DNA of 64,000 nt. Source: Kribbella steppae. GTDB lineage: Bacteria; Actinomycetota; Actinomycetes; Propionibacteriales; Kribbellaceae. Below, piece by piece: positions 33,072-42,748 of the stretch. The first letter of the stretch is position 1; each line of letters starts with the position of its first letter. A program made the position numbers and the translations under genes. The notes beneath the pieces were generated by a model that worked only from the letters and a program-made list of their open reading frames with translations, did not search any database and was not told the origin of the DNA. The DNA is taken from the NCBI RefSeq assembly GCF_004342025.1, contig NZ_SLWN01000003.1:678269-742268 (forward strand), given 5' to 3'.

Positions 33072-34360
33072 TCCGCACCGACCAGTGGCTCGAGTTCGTC
33101 CGGGCTGAAGTAGAGGTACCGGCCGTGCGACCGCTGGACCTCGCCTTCCGCACCGTCCAGTGCGACCGCGACATGGGTCTGGCCGTCGACATCGGACAGT
33201 ACGGCGACCACGGTGCCGAGCCGGCCGGTGAGGAACATGTCCTGCGCGTCGGCGCGCCGGATGCCGGGCCGCAGCCGGACCCGGGCACCGTTGCCGACGG
33301 CGACGGCACCGATCATCACGGTGTCGGTCTCCGGTGACACCGTGGAGTCGTTGCCGGGGTCCCACCACGGGGTGTCGGCCGGCGTCGGCTCGGGCTCGGT
33401 GACCTTGCGCAGGTACCGGACCGTGCCGTGCAGCCGGTCGAGGAACTCCTGCGGCATCGTGTCGACCCGGGCCAGCAGCTCCGCCGCCCGCGGGTCGGTG
33501 CCGCGGACCTCGCGCTTCTCGTCGTCGGTCAGGGTCATCGTGCGCAGGCTGAGGATCTCGTCGATCTCGGTGGCGTCGAACAGGTCGCCCTGACTCTCCG
33601 GTGCGATCCGCGGGTGGTCGTACAGGATGATCGGCGACGACAGCAGCACGTCGTCGGCCAGCACCGGGTAGACGCCGAGGTTCTCGCAGCCGGCGGCGTA
33701 CGCGCTGGCCCACTCGGGCGGCTCCAGCAACGAGAGGAAGCGGCAGCCGTCCGCCGCGACCAGGATGTGGTGGGCGATCAGGGCCTGCCGTAACGCCCCG
33801 ACGCGTTCCGAGCTGCTGTCCGGCGTGGTGTTCTCGACCCGGATCCGTAGTCGCGTCACGCCGTACGGGCCGTGCAGCGGTTTGATGCTCAGAGCAACGA
33901 CTCCGGTGACCGGCAGCCGGGTCCGGCGGAGGAAGCCGGCGGTCCCGATCGCCTCGATCTCGGTGCCACCGGCGATCCGGAACGGAAACTCGCGCGGCAG
34001 TCTGCGCAGGTCGACGGTGAGGTCGACGGTCCGCACCACGGCCTCGTCCCACGGCAGGTACGTCGCGTCGTCGGTCTGCAGCGATGCGACCTCGACCTCA
34101 TCGGCGTCCAGGACCGTACGACGCTGTGCCTGCAGGAACCGGACGCGAACGATCAGCCCGGCCTGCTCGCCGTCGAGCAGACACTCGGTCTGCGACCAGC
34201 CCCGCTCGGACCCATCCACCGCGCAGTAGTCGGGCGGCATCAGCACGCCGAACTGCCAGCGCACCCGGTTCTTGCCGTCCGACGCGCGATAGGGGTAGAG
34301 CACGTATCCCTCGAACAGCAGCGCGTCCGCGACCTGCTGGACCGCGTCGAACCTGTTCAT
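33068..34360 (-). CDS. Large uncharacterised hydrogenase-operon protein
   Basis: A 430-residue soluble protein with no family I can name. The first 270 residues are beta-rich (FDAVQQVADALLFEGYVLYPYR at the start in two parts; LSIKPLHGPYGVTRLRIRVEN). A helical middle follows (DEILSLRTMTLTDDEKREVRG, LLARVDTMPQEFLDRLHGTVRYL). The last 85 residues form an SH3-like barrel pattern (VGNGARVRLRPG, GRLGTVVAVLSDVDG, RYLYFSPDELEPL). Its start overlaps the upstream gene and its stop overlaps the protease gene, both by ATGA. Likely an assembly or partner protein, since it sits between the structural genes and the protease. Confidence 0.85.
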   Translation of the reverse strand: MNRFDAVQQVADALLFEGYVLYPYRASDGKNRVRWQFGVLMPPDYCAVDGSERGWSQTECLLDGEQAGLIVRVRFLQAQRRTVLDADEVEVASLQTDDATYLPWDEAVVRTVDLTVDLRRLPREFPFRIAGGTEIEAIGTAGFLRRTRLPVTGVVALSIKPLHGPYGVTRLRIRVENTTPDSSSERVGALRQALIAHHILVAADGCRFLSLLEPPEWASAYAAGCENLGVYPVLADDVLLSSPIILYDHPRIAPESQGDLFDATEIDEILSLRTMTLTDDEKREVRGTDPRAAELLARVDTMPQEFLDRLHGTVRYLRKVTEPEPTPADTPWWDPGNDSTVSPETDTVMIGAVAVGNGARVRLRPGIRRADAQDMFLTGRLGTVVAVLSDVDGQTHVAVALDGAEGEVQRSHGRYLYFSPDELEPLVGAE

Positions 34361-34989
34361 TCCAACTGCTCCTTGAGCAGCCGCTCGATCGCGTCGTCCC
34401 ATCCAGGCAACGCTTCCTTGGTCCGATAGCGATAGAGCCGGTCGAACGTGTCCTGCCGCAGCCGCAGCCACGCGGCACCCGGGAAGTGCTGGTCCATCGC
34501 CTCCCGCCACACCGGCACCGGCAGCGCGTACGTCGTCTCCTTCTGCCAGGCGACCGGGGTCACCGACAGCGTGCCGGGACTACCGGTGAAGATCGTCCCG
34601 TTGAACAGCAGGAGCAGGGGTACGCCGCCCTCGCGCAGCGCGTACAGGTACTTGTGGGCCGCGACATCGAAGTCGTAGCTACACGGCAGGTGCAGATCCA
34701 CCTCGGTCGATTCGGAGAACCCTGGCACCATCTGGGTCACGAACGCCAGTTGCAGCGGCTTCAACGTCTCGCCCCAGCGAGTCCGGTCGCCGAACAGGTC
34801 CGCGAGCCCCTCGGCTTCCTCGTCGTCGTAGCGTCGCCGGATCGGTTCGATCCTGATCTGGCACCGCAACGCCAGTGCGTGCACCGGCGTTGCGGTGGTT
34901 TCCTCGATCCGAAGGTGCAGGCGGATCGAGGGGATCGCGGCGTACCGGTCGGCCTCCGCACCCGTGCAGGTGAAGTCCAGGTCAACCAC
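34357..34989 (-). CDS. Uncharacterised hydrogenase-operon protein (DUF6084-like)
   Basis: A 210-residue protein with a GTG start chosen at 34989 because the conserved-looking sequence begins there (VVDLDFTCTGAEADRYAAIPSI in two parts) and GGGAG lies upstream. Beta-rich N-terminal half with RCQIRIEPIRRRY; later VDLHLPCSYDFDVAAHKYLYALREGGVPL and a helical tail ending ERLLKEQLE. No catalytic motif. It overlaps the upstream gene by 8 bp and the downstream gene by ATGA. DUF6084 is my recollection of the family beside actinobacterial hydrogenases. Confidence 0.82.
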   Translation of the reverse strand: MVDLDFTCTGAEADRYAAIPSIRLHLRIEETTATPVHALALRCQIRIEPIRRRYDDEEAEGLADLFGDRTRWGETLKPLQLAFVTQMVPGFSESTEVDLHLPCSYDFDVAAHKYLYALREGGVPLLLLFNGTIFTGSPGTLSVTPVAWQKETTYALPVPVWREAMDQHFPGAAWLRLRQDTFDRLYRYRTKEALPGWDDAIERLLKEQLE

Positions 34990-35677
34990 GGCAGCGCTCC
35001 CGGACACCGGTGAAGAAGTCGTCGATACGCCGCCAGACTTCCTCACCACCCGCGAAACCCTCCCAGTACTGGCGCACGATGCCGACCAACTCGTAACAGG
35101 CATCGATCGGGACCAGATAGCACTCGAACCCGTCGTCGACCCGGCGCAGCAGCACCGCCTCGACATCCGGGGTCAGCTCCTGCAGCAGGCGATCACCCGC
35201 GACCACGCTGTTCCAGTCGGCCAGGTCGAGCAACGACTCGGTGGCACCACCAGGGCTTGGGTAGAAGGCGACGTACCGGGCCTGGTCGGACTGGTAGAAG
35301 AGGAAGGCCAGGCTGACCGGAATGCCCATGGCGTCCCACTCCGCCGCGGACAAGGTGAAACCCGCGTTGAACCGATAGTTCTCCGGTACGGCGCGGTAGT
35401 GTCCGTGCGACGCGCCACCGTCGGTGAACAGCAGATAGCAGGACCGGCACGTGCAGAGCAGCCGGTGACCCTGTACGTCGGCCAGGTGCGAGTGCTGCGG
35501 ACCGATCGGTACGGCGCACATCTCGCACTGCTCACCTGGTGCGGCCTGCTCGCGGACACCGCCGGTGAACTCACGCAGCACCGCGACCGGATCGACGGCC
35601 GGCCGCTGCCCGCCGACGGAGGAGGCCGTACCACTCTTCTGCCGTGCCAGAGCTCGCAGCGTCGGCGAAGGTCTCAC
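34982..35677 (-). CDS. Zinc-ribbon hydrogenase-operon protein (DUF5947-like)
   Basis: A 231-residue protein. A metal-binding module near residues 55-85 has the pattern CEMC, then CTCRSCYLLF, with His residues between (HSHLAD). The rest is mixed alpha/beta (GHYRAVPENYRF, PVSLAFLFYQS, FECYLVPIDACYELVG). GTG 35677 overlaps the stop of the upstream gene by 4 bp (GTGA); longer frames run antisense-free into that gene but were rejected for this coupling. Possibly a metal or Fe-S handling factor for hydrogenase assembly (inference). Confidence 0.82.
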   Translation of the reverse strand: MRPSPTLRALARQKSGTASSVGGQRPAVDPVAVLREFTGGVREQAAPGEQCEMCAVPIGPQHSHLADVQGHRLLCTCRSCYLLFTDGGASHGHYRAVPENYRFNAGFTLSAAEWDAMGIPVSLAFLFYQSDQARYVAFYPSPGGATESLLDLADWNSVVAGDRLLQELTPDVEAVLLRRVDDGFECYLVPIDACYELVGIVRQYWEGFAGGEEVWRRIDDFFTGVRERCRG

Positions 35678-36513
35678 GCCGGCTGCACCCCCGGGATGGC
35701 GACCTTCCACCCGGACCCCTCCGGTAACAGCGGAAGTGCCTCGAGTGGCGGTGCCCCTTCCGGCGCCAGCGCGCGCCCGGCCAGCCGGACGTCGTACGCC
35801 GCTGTGCAGCGTGGGCAAGTGAGTCGGTCACTGTCCAGCACACCGTGGTGCAGGGCCGACGAGCAGACCGGACAGTTGTTGCGATAGGCAAAGAGCGTTC
35901 CGGCCAGGTTGGCGACCAGCACGTCGAGGCCGCCGATAGTTAGGTGCTGGACCTGGCCTGGAGGGGTGACCAGGTCCAGCTGGTGCCAGCCATCCCGGTG
36001 GGTGCGGAACGGCTGGATGGTCAACAGGGTCTGCTGTGTCTCGACCATGCCGGCGACATCGACCGCGACAGCCTCAGGGGCGGCGTCGAGGACGGCGTTC
36101 TCGACCGTGAGCCGAACGGTCGCGGTCGAGCCGGGACATCCGTCGCAGCTGCCCTGCAGACGCAGGTGTACGACGCCGTCGTCGTCGAGGCCGAGGTAGT
36201 CGATGCCACCGGCATGGGAGCCCAGGTACGGCCGGACCGAGTCGAGGGCGTGCTGGATCCGGGTCGCGACATCGTCCGGGTGCAGGTCGTGCAGCAGGAG
36301 CAGACCGGCGACCACGTCGTCGTCGACCAACTGCTGGACCTGCTCCTGGCTCAGCAGGCTCAGCAGTTGACCGAGGGCGGCGCCGTGCAGTGACAGCACC
36401 GCACGGACGAGCTCCTCGACCTTGAGAGTGATCTCGGGCTCGGCCCGTCGCTGGACCTCGTCCAGCAGGACGTCGATCCGTTCGCTCACCGCCTGGATAT
36501 CGTGCCGGTCCAT
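35674..36513 (-). CDS. NifU-domain / Rieske-like fusion protein
   Basis: A 279-residue fusion. The middle is a NifU C-terminal-type Fe-S scaffold with Cys123 and Cys126 (GSCDGCPGST). The C-terminal third has a Rieske-fold pattern (LVANLAGTLFAYRNNCPVC, then LTCPRCTAAYDV), but the usual CxH/CxxH ligands are replaced by CxxC/CxxC (Cys214, 217, 233, 236). It could bind a rubredoxin-like iron, zinc or an all-Cys cluster. It lies 1 bp after hhyL; known group 1h loci encode a similar Fe-S protein thought to take electrons from the hydrogenase or help assemble its clusters. Confidence 0.88.
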   Translation of the reverse strand: MDRHDIQAVSERIDVLLDEVQRRAEPEITLKVEELVRAVLSLHGAALGQLLSLLSQEQVQQLVDDDVVAGLLLLHDLHPDDVATRIQHALDSVRPYLGSHAGGIDYLGLDDDGVVHLRLQGSCDGCPGSTATVRLTVENAVLDAAPEAVAVDVAGMVETQQTLLTIQPFRTHRDGWHQLDLVTPPGQVQHLTIGGLDVLVANLAGTLFAYRNNCPVCSSALHHGVLDSDRLTCPRCTAAYDVRLAGRALAPEGAPPLEALPLLPEGSGWKVAIPGVQPA

Positions 36514-36514
36514 G

Positions 36515-38320
36515 TCAGTAGGGCTTGACCGCGATCGAGGGTGAGTGCAGGTGGGTCTTCTCCCGCCCGTTGCCGACGAACATGTGCACGCCGCACGGCA
36601 GGCACGGGTCGAAACTGCGGACCGCTCGCATGATGTCGATGCCCTTGAACCGGTCCGGTGGGTTCTCCTCGAAGATCGGCGTGTTCTGGACCGCGTCCTC
36701 GTACGGCCCCGGGGTCCCGTAGGTGTCCCGGACGCTGCCGTTCCACGGGGTCGGCGGGTACGGGTGGTAGTTCGCGATCTTGCCGTCGCGGATCACCATG
36801 TGGTGCGAGAGCACGCCCCGGACCGCCTCGGTGAAGCCGCAGGAGATCGCCTCGTCCGGCACCTTGAACGGGGTCCAGGTCTCGGTCTCGCCGGCCCGGA
36901 CCTCGGCCATCGCCTTCTCGCAGAAGTGCAGGGCCAGTGCGGCCGCGTAGGCCTGGAAGTAGGTCCGGGCCCGGTTCCGCTCGATCGCGTTGCTCCAGCG
37001 CGGGATCTTCCACTCGTACTCGGTGGCCGGCTTGAGCGCGGTCCTGGGCAGCTGGATCTTCACGCTGTGTCCGGTGGCCTGCACGTTGCCCGTGTTCACC
37101 AGACCGGACAGCGCCGTCGACCAGAGCCGGGCGATCGGGCCGCCGCCGGTGTCCAGGGCGAGGTGGTCGGTGCCGTCGAACCAGCGCGGCGACATGGTCC
37201 AGCTGTAGGCGTTGGAGAAGTCGCGCTTCTGCGGTTTGGGCAGGGTGTGCTGGTTCCACGGGTGCCGGACGTCGATCGGGTTGCCGAGCGGGTCGATGTC
37301 GACGAACTTCTCGTGACCGCCGCCGACCCAGTCGTCGTAGTACGAGCTGCCGAGCAGGATGCGCAGGCCGAGGTTGATGTCGACCAGGCTGTTGGTGACC
37401 AGTTGGCCGTCCACCACCACGCCCGGGGTGACGAACATCCGCCGGCCCCAGTCGGCCATCGTCTGGTACCGGAAGTCGCAGATCGCCGGGTCGTTCAGGC
37501 TGCCCCAGCAACCGAGCAGGATGCGCCGCTCGCCGACGTGCTCGTACCCGGGCAGCGCCTCGTAGAAGAAGTCGAACAGGTCGTCGTGCAGCGGTACGAC
37601 CTTCTTCATGAACTCGATGTAGCGCATCAGCCGGGTCAGGTAGTCGGTGAAGAGCTGGATGGTGGCGACCGTGCCGACACCGCCGGGGTAGAGCGTCGAC
37701 GGGTGCACGTGCCGGCCCTCCATCAGGCAGAACATCTCCCGGGTGTAGCGGCTGACGTGCAGCGCCTCCCGGTAGAAGTCGCCCTCCAGCGGGTTCAGCG
37801 AGCGCATGATGTCGCCGATGGTCCGGTAGCCGTGGTCACCGGCGTGCGGTGCCTCGGTCCGGTTCGCCAGTTCGAGCACGCCCGGGTTGGTCTCCTTGAC
37901 CATCCGCTCGCAGTAGTCCACCCCGACCAGGTTCTCCTGGAAGATGTTGTGGTCGAACATGTACTCCGCGGCCTCGCCCAGGTTGATGATCCACTCACCC
38001 AGAGGCGGCGGCGCGACGCCGTACGCCATGTTCTGGGCGTAGACCGAACAGGTGGCGTGGTTGTCACCGCAGATGCCGCAGATCCGGCTGGTGATGAAGT
38101 GCGCGTCGCGCGGGTCCTTGCCCTTCATGAAGATGCTGTAGCCGCGGAAGATCGACGAGGTGCTGTGGCACTCCTGGACGGTCTTCTGCTTGAAGTCGAC
38201 GTTGGCGTAGATGCCCAGGCTGCCGACGATCCGGGTGATCGGGTCCCACGCCATCTCGACGACGTCGGAGCTCTTCGACTCACTCGCGGCCGGGGTGATC
38301 TTGGGGTCGGTGGTGGTCAT
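36515..38320 (-). CDS. hhyL: [NiFe]-hydrogenase large subunit, actinobacterial group 1h (5) type
   Basis: A 601-residue catalytic subunit that splits H2 at a NiFe(CN)2CO centre. The N-terminal ligand motif is RICGICG (Cys81, Cys84) followed by DNHAT; the C-terminal ligand motif is DPCLPCGVH (Cys573, Cys576, His579). A 22-residue tail after His579 should be removed by the M52 protease encoded downstream. Sequence style and gene order (hhyS-hhyL-NifU/Rieske) match high-affinity H2-oxidising enzymes of soil actinomycetes. It starts 3 bp after the small-subunit gene. Symbol follows the hhySL usage. Confidence 0.95.
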   Translation of the reverse strand: MTTTDPKITPAASESKSSDVVEMAWDPITRIVGSLGIYANVDFKQKTVQECHSTSSIFRGYSIFMKGKDPRDAHFITSRICGICGDNHATCSVYAQNMAYGVAPPPLGEWIINLGEAAEYMFDHNIFQENLVGVDYCERMVKETNPGVLELANRTEAPHAGDHGYRTIGDIMRSLNPLEGDFYREALHVSRYTREMFCLMEGRHVHPSTLYPGGVGTVATIQLFTDYLTRLMRYIEFMKKVVPLHDDLFDFFYEALPGYEHVGERRILLGCWGSLNDPAICDFRYQTMADWGRRMFVTPGVVVDGQLVTNSLVDINLGLRILLGSSYYDDWVGGGHEKFVDIDPLGNPIDVRHPWNQHTLPKPQKRDFSNAYSWTMSPRWFDGTDHLALDTGGGPIARLWSTALSGLVNTGNVQATGHSVKIQLPRTALKPATEYEWKIPRWSNAIERNRARTYFQAYAAALALHFCEKAMAEVRAGETETWTPFKVPDEAISCGFTEAVRGVLSHHMVIRDGKIANYHPYPPTPWNGSVRDTYGTPGPYEDAVQNTPIFEENPPDRFKGIDIMRAVRSFDPCLPCGVHMFVGNGREKTHLHSPSIAVKPY

Positions 38321-38323
38321 GGC

Positions 38324-39394
<1,071 letters not shown>

Positions 39395-39464
39395 GACCCG
39401 CCTCCCTCGGACAGAGCGACCTCCGGATCTTTCGACCGTACTTCTGCCCAACCGGTCTCCGACA

Positions 39465-39520
39465 GACACTTGTGTCAGGTATTTATGGCGGTGTCCGGAA
39501 TTCCCGGAATCGCGGATTCC
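39465..39520. promoter_or_regulatory. Palindromes in the hhyS/regulator divergent promoter
   Basis: The 177-bp divergent spacer holds GACAC-TT-GTGTC (39465-39476) and a perfect 15-bp palindrome GGAATCGCGGATTCC (39506-39520), itself nested in wider arms TGTCCGGAAT (from 39493) and ATTCCAGGACA. The core ATCGCGGATT recurs at 40085-40094, just upstream of hypF. A TAATCT -10 box ends 6 nt before the regulator ATG. The palindrome is a good candidate operator for the adjacent HTH protein. Confidence 0.6.
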
Positions 39521-39571
39521 AGGACAATTTGGCGCGGCTTTTCCACGGCTTTGCACCGGTAATCTTGGCCA

Positions 39572-40036
39572 ATGGATGATCCCGGCCGCGAGGTGTTCGT
39601 CTCACCCGTGGTCGTCGTTTCGCAGGCCTTCCCGGCCCGGCCCGGGTCGTTGCCGGACGCCGAGCAGTTCGTTCGCGAGGCGCTCGAACCGGTCACCCTC
39701 GAGGCGGAGGAGAACCAGGCCCTCTACAACGCGATCACCGCCGCGCTGCTGGCCGCCGCGGGACCGAAGGACGGCGTGTTCGACGTGACCGTGCGGATCT
39801 TCCCGGACGGCGTGGAGGTCGAAGTGCTGCACGGTGCCGGCATACGCCGGGTGCAGCCCGCGGCGGAGCCGTTCGCCGACTGGCTCAACGGTGTCCTGCG
39901 CGGCCAGGGGCTGTCCCAGCAGGCCGCCGCGCAGCGGATCGGGGTGTCGGTCCGGACCATCAGCCGATGGTTGCGTGGCGACACCGAGCCACGGCTGCGC
40001 GACCTGCGCCGGGTGCACGAGATCTTCGGCCCCTGA
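39572..40036 (+). CDS. HTH regulator divergent from the hydrogenase operon
   Basis: A 154-residue protein. The N-terminal 95 residues are alpha/beta and unassigned (SPVVVVSQAFPARPGSLPDAE onward). The C-terminal 55 residues are a clear HTH (FADWLNGVLRGQGLSQQAAAQRIGVSVRTISRWLRGDTEPRL). TAATCT lies 6 nt before the ATG, which suggests a leaderless transcript. Its position between hhyS and hypF makes it the likely local regulator of both arms. Confidence 0.85.
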   Translation: MDDPGREVFVSPVVVVSQAFPARPGSLPDAEQFVREALEPVTLEAEENQALYNAITAALLAAAGPKDGVFDVTVRIFPDGVEVEVLHGAGIRRVQPAAEPFADWLNGVLRGQGLSQQAAAQRIGVSVRTISRWLRGDTEPRLRDLRRVHEIFGP

Positions 40037-40074
40037 TCTCTGGTGTGGGCCGCCGGGCCGGGTTTAGTGTCGAT

Positions 40075-42399
40075 TTGTCCGCAGATCGCGGATTACGTCA
40101 TTGGACCTCGCCCGGCGGGGGGCGCATCACGAACGAACCGGAACGCGTACGCAGCCGGCTGCTGGTCACCGGCGTCGTTCAGGGCGTCGGTTTCCGTCCG
40201 TTCGTCTACGCGCTGGCTCGCGAGCTCGGGCTGTCCGGTCAGGTCGGCAATACCGCCGCCGGGGTGGTCGCCGAGGTCGAGGGATCAGCCGCGGCGGTGA
40301 CCGCATTCGGGGACCGCGTGCGCACCGACGCACCACCACTGGCCGTGGTGCGGACGGTGACGCCGCAGCCGGTGCCGGCGCTCGGCGGGACCGAGTTCGT
40401 CATCCTGGACTCCATCGCCGGACCAGGCCGGACCCTGGTCTCGCCGGACGTCGCGACGTGCGCGGACTGCCTGGCCGAGTTCGCCGACCCGTCCGACCGG
40501 CGCTACCGGCATCCGTTCATCAGTTGCACCAACTGCGGCCCGCGGTTCACCATCATCACCGGCCTGCCGTACGACCGGCCGGCCACCACGATGGCCCACT
40601 TCCCGCTCTGTCCGGACTGCGCCCGCGAGTACAGCGATCCGGCCGACCGCAGGTTCCACGCCCAGCCGATCGCGTGTCCCGCCTGCGGGCCCCGGCTGAA
40701 CCTGGTCCAGCCCGGGCACGAGACGGCGTACGACGAGGACGCGCTGGCGACCGCGCACCGGCTGCTCGTCGACGGCGCGATCCTCGCGGTCAAAGGGCTC
40801 GGTGGTTTCCACCTCGTCTGCGACGCGGCCGACGAGGCGGTCGTGACCACGTTGCGGAAACGCAAGGACCGGGGCGACAAACCGTTCGCCGTGATGGCCG
40901 CCGACCTCGACATGGCCCGGCGGATCGCCGAGGTCGACGCGGCCGAGGAGGAGTTACTGACCGGAATCCGGCACCCGATCGTGCTGCTCCGTCGCCGGGC
41001 CGGTGCGGCCGTCGCCGAAGCCGTTGCCCCTGGCAACCCTGATCTCGGCGTGATGTTGCCGTACACACCGCTGCACCAGTTGCTGTTCGACCAGCCCGGA
41101 CCGTGCGTGCTGGTGATGACGAGCGGCAACCTGTCGGGTGAGCCGATCGTGACCTCCGACCATGCGGCCCGGTCCCGGCTGAGTGGTCTGGCGGACGCGT
41201 GGCTCGGCCACGACCGGCCGATCCACGTGCCCTGCGACGACTCCGTCGTACGGATCGTGGACGAGACCGAGCTGCCGGTTCGCCGGTCCCGTGGGTATGC
41301 GCCGTTCCCGATCGATCTGCCGAGGCCGGTCCGGCCGGCGCTGGCGGTCGGTGGGGACCTGAAGAACACGTTCTGCGTCGGCGACGGGCAGTACGCGTGG
41401 CTGTCGGCGCATGTCGGGGACATGGACGACCTCGCCACGCTGCGCGCCTTCGACGGGGCCGAGCTGCACCTCGAGCAGCTCACTGGGGTCCGGCCCGAGG
41501 TGCTGGTGACGGACAAGCATCCGTCGTACCGCTCGCGTCAGTGGGCGGTGCTGAACGCAGCCGGCCGGCCGGTGGTCGGTGTGCAGCACCATCATGCGCA
41601 TCTCGCCTCCGTCATGGCCGAGCACCGGTACGACGGGGACCGCGTGATCGGCTTCGCCTTCGACGGCACCGGGTACGGCGACGACGGCGCGGTGTGGGGC
41701 GGCGAGGTGCTGCTGGCCGGGTACGACGGGTTCGATCGTCATGCGCATCTGAAGTACGTTCAGTTGCCTGGCGGTGACGCGGGGGTGCGGAATCCCTGCC
41801 GGATGGCCTTGTCGCACTTGAAGGCCGCCGGGATCGGCTGGGATCCGCGGCTGCCGTCGTACCTGGCCTGCGCAGGTCCGGAGCACGACCTGCTGGTGAC
41901 GCAGCTCGATCGGGACATCGCGTGTGCGCCGACGTCCAGCATGGGCCGGCTGTTCGACGCGGTCTCGTCGCTCGCCGGGGTGTGTCACCGGGCCGGGTAC
42001 GAGGCGCAGGCCGCGATCGAGCTGGAGGGGCTGGCCTCGGTGGAGGCAGGTCTCGGTGCGTACGAGTTTGCGATCGAGGGGGAGGAGATCGATCCGGCGC
42101 CGGTGCTGGCCGGCGTCGTCCGAGATGTACTGAGCGGAGTGTCGCCGGGCGTGGTGAGCGCCCGCTTCCATCAGGGGTTGGCCGAGCTGATGGTGTCGGT
42201 GGCCGAGCGGGTCCGCGACGCCGAAGGCCTGTCCACCGTCGCCCTGTCCGGCGGTGTGTTCGTCAACCGAGTGTTGCTATCAGCAACTACCAGGGCGTTG
42301 TCCGCGGCCGGCTTCACCGTGCTGCGGCATCGCCGGGTGCCGCCGACGGATGCCGGTCTCGCACTGGGACAGCTGGCCGTCGCGGCCTCCCAGCGCTAG
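40075..42399 (+). CDS. hypF: Carbamoyltransferase HypF
   Basis: About 774 residues, the normal HypF length. Domains in order: acylphosphatase (VTGVVQGVGFRPFVYAL), two zinc fingers (CADCLAEF...CTNCGPRF and CPDCARE...CPACGPRL), a YrdC-like domain (LAVKGLGGFHLVCDA, KPFAVMA), and the Kae1-like carbamoyltransferase domain (VGGDLKNTFC, VQHHHAHLASVMAEH, AFDGTGYGDDGAVWGGE, LSGGVFVNRVLL). HypF with HypE makes the cyanide ligands of the active-site iron. The start is uncertain: no ATG is near, TTG 40075 is used here, GTG 40045 and a non-standard ATC at 40126 beside a G-rich stretch are alternatives. Confidence 0.9.
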   Translation: MSADRGLRHWTSPGGGRITNEPERVRSRLLVTGVVQGVGFRPFVYALARELGLSGQVGNTAAGVVAEVEGSAAAVTAFGDRVRTDAPPLAVVRTVTPQPVPALGGTEFVILDSIAGPGRTLVSPDVATCADCLAEFADPSDRRYRHPFISCTNCGPRFTIITGLPYDRPATTMAHFPLCPDCAREYSDPADRRFHAQPIACPACGPRLNLVQPGHETAYDEDALATAHRLLVDGAILAVKGLGGFHLVCDAADEAVVTTLRKRKDRGDKPFAVMAADLDMARRIAEVDAAEEELLTGIRHPIVLLRRRAGAAVAEAVAPGNPDLGVMLPYTPLHQLLFDQPGPCVLVMTSGNLSGEPIVTSDHAARSRLSGLADAWLGHDRPIHVPCDDSVVRIVDETELPVRRSRGYAPFPIDLPRPVRPALAVGGDLKNTFCVGDGQYAWLSAHVGDMDDLATLRAFDGAELHLEQLTGVRPEVLVTDKHPSYRSRQWAVLNAAGRPVVGVQHHHAHLASVMAEHRYDGDRVIGFAFDGTGYGDDGAVWGGEVLLAGYDGFDRHAHLKYVQLPGGDAGVRNPCRMALSHLKAAGIGWDPRLPSYLACAGPEHDLLVTQLDRDIACAPTSSMGRLFDAVSSLAGVCHRAGYEAQAAIELEGLASVEAGLGAYEFAIEGEEIDPAPVLAGVVRDVLSGVSPGVVSARFHQGLAELMVSVAERVRDAEGLSTVALSGGVFVNRVLLSATTRALSAAGFTVLRHRRVPPTDAGLALGQLAVAASQR

Positions 42400-42427
42400 G
42401 ACAACAGAGTGGGGAGGAGTGAACAGC

Positions 42428-42748
42428 ATGTGTCTAGCCGTACCGGGAAAGGTCGTGGAGATCCGGGAGGAGGACGGTACCCGGATGGGCCGGGTCGACT
42501 TCGGCGGTGTTCTCAAGGACGTCTGCCTGGAGTACCTGCCCGACCTGGAGGTTGGTGAGTACACCATCGTGCACGTCGGCTTCGCGCTGCAGCGGCTGGA
42601 CGAGGAGTCCGCGATGCAGTCGCTCGCGCTGTACCGCAAGCTCGGCGCGCTGGAGGAGGAGTTCGGCGACCAGTGGGGCCTGGCCGCACGACAGGCCGGC
42701 GAGCGTCGCCCACCCGGCACCGAGTGGAACCAGGAGACGGTGGGATGA
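42428..42748 (+). CDS. hypC: Hydrogenase maturation chaperone HypC, second copy
   Basis: A 106-residue HypC with the required MC N-terminus ([12 protein letters not shown]) and [16 protein letters not shown]. It has about 30 more residues at the C-terminus than the copy at 32241. A GGGGAGGAG ribosome site precedes the ATG. Its stop overlaps the hypD start (ATGA), so HypC and HypD, which work as a complex on the iron precursor, are made together. Confidence 0.93.
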   Translation: MCLAVPGKVVEIREEDGTRMGRVDFGGVLKDVCLEYLPDLEVGEYTIVHVGFALQRLDEESAMQSLALYRKLGALEEEFGDQWGLAARQAGERRPPGTEWNQETVG

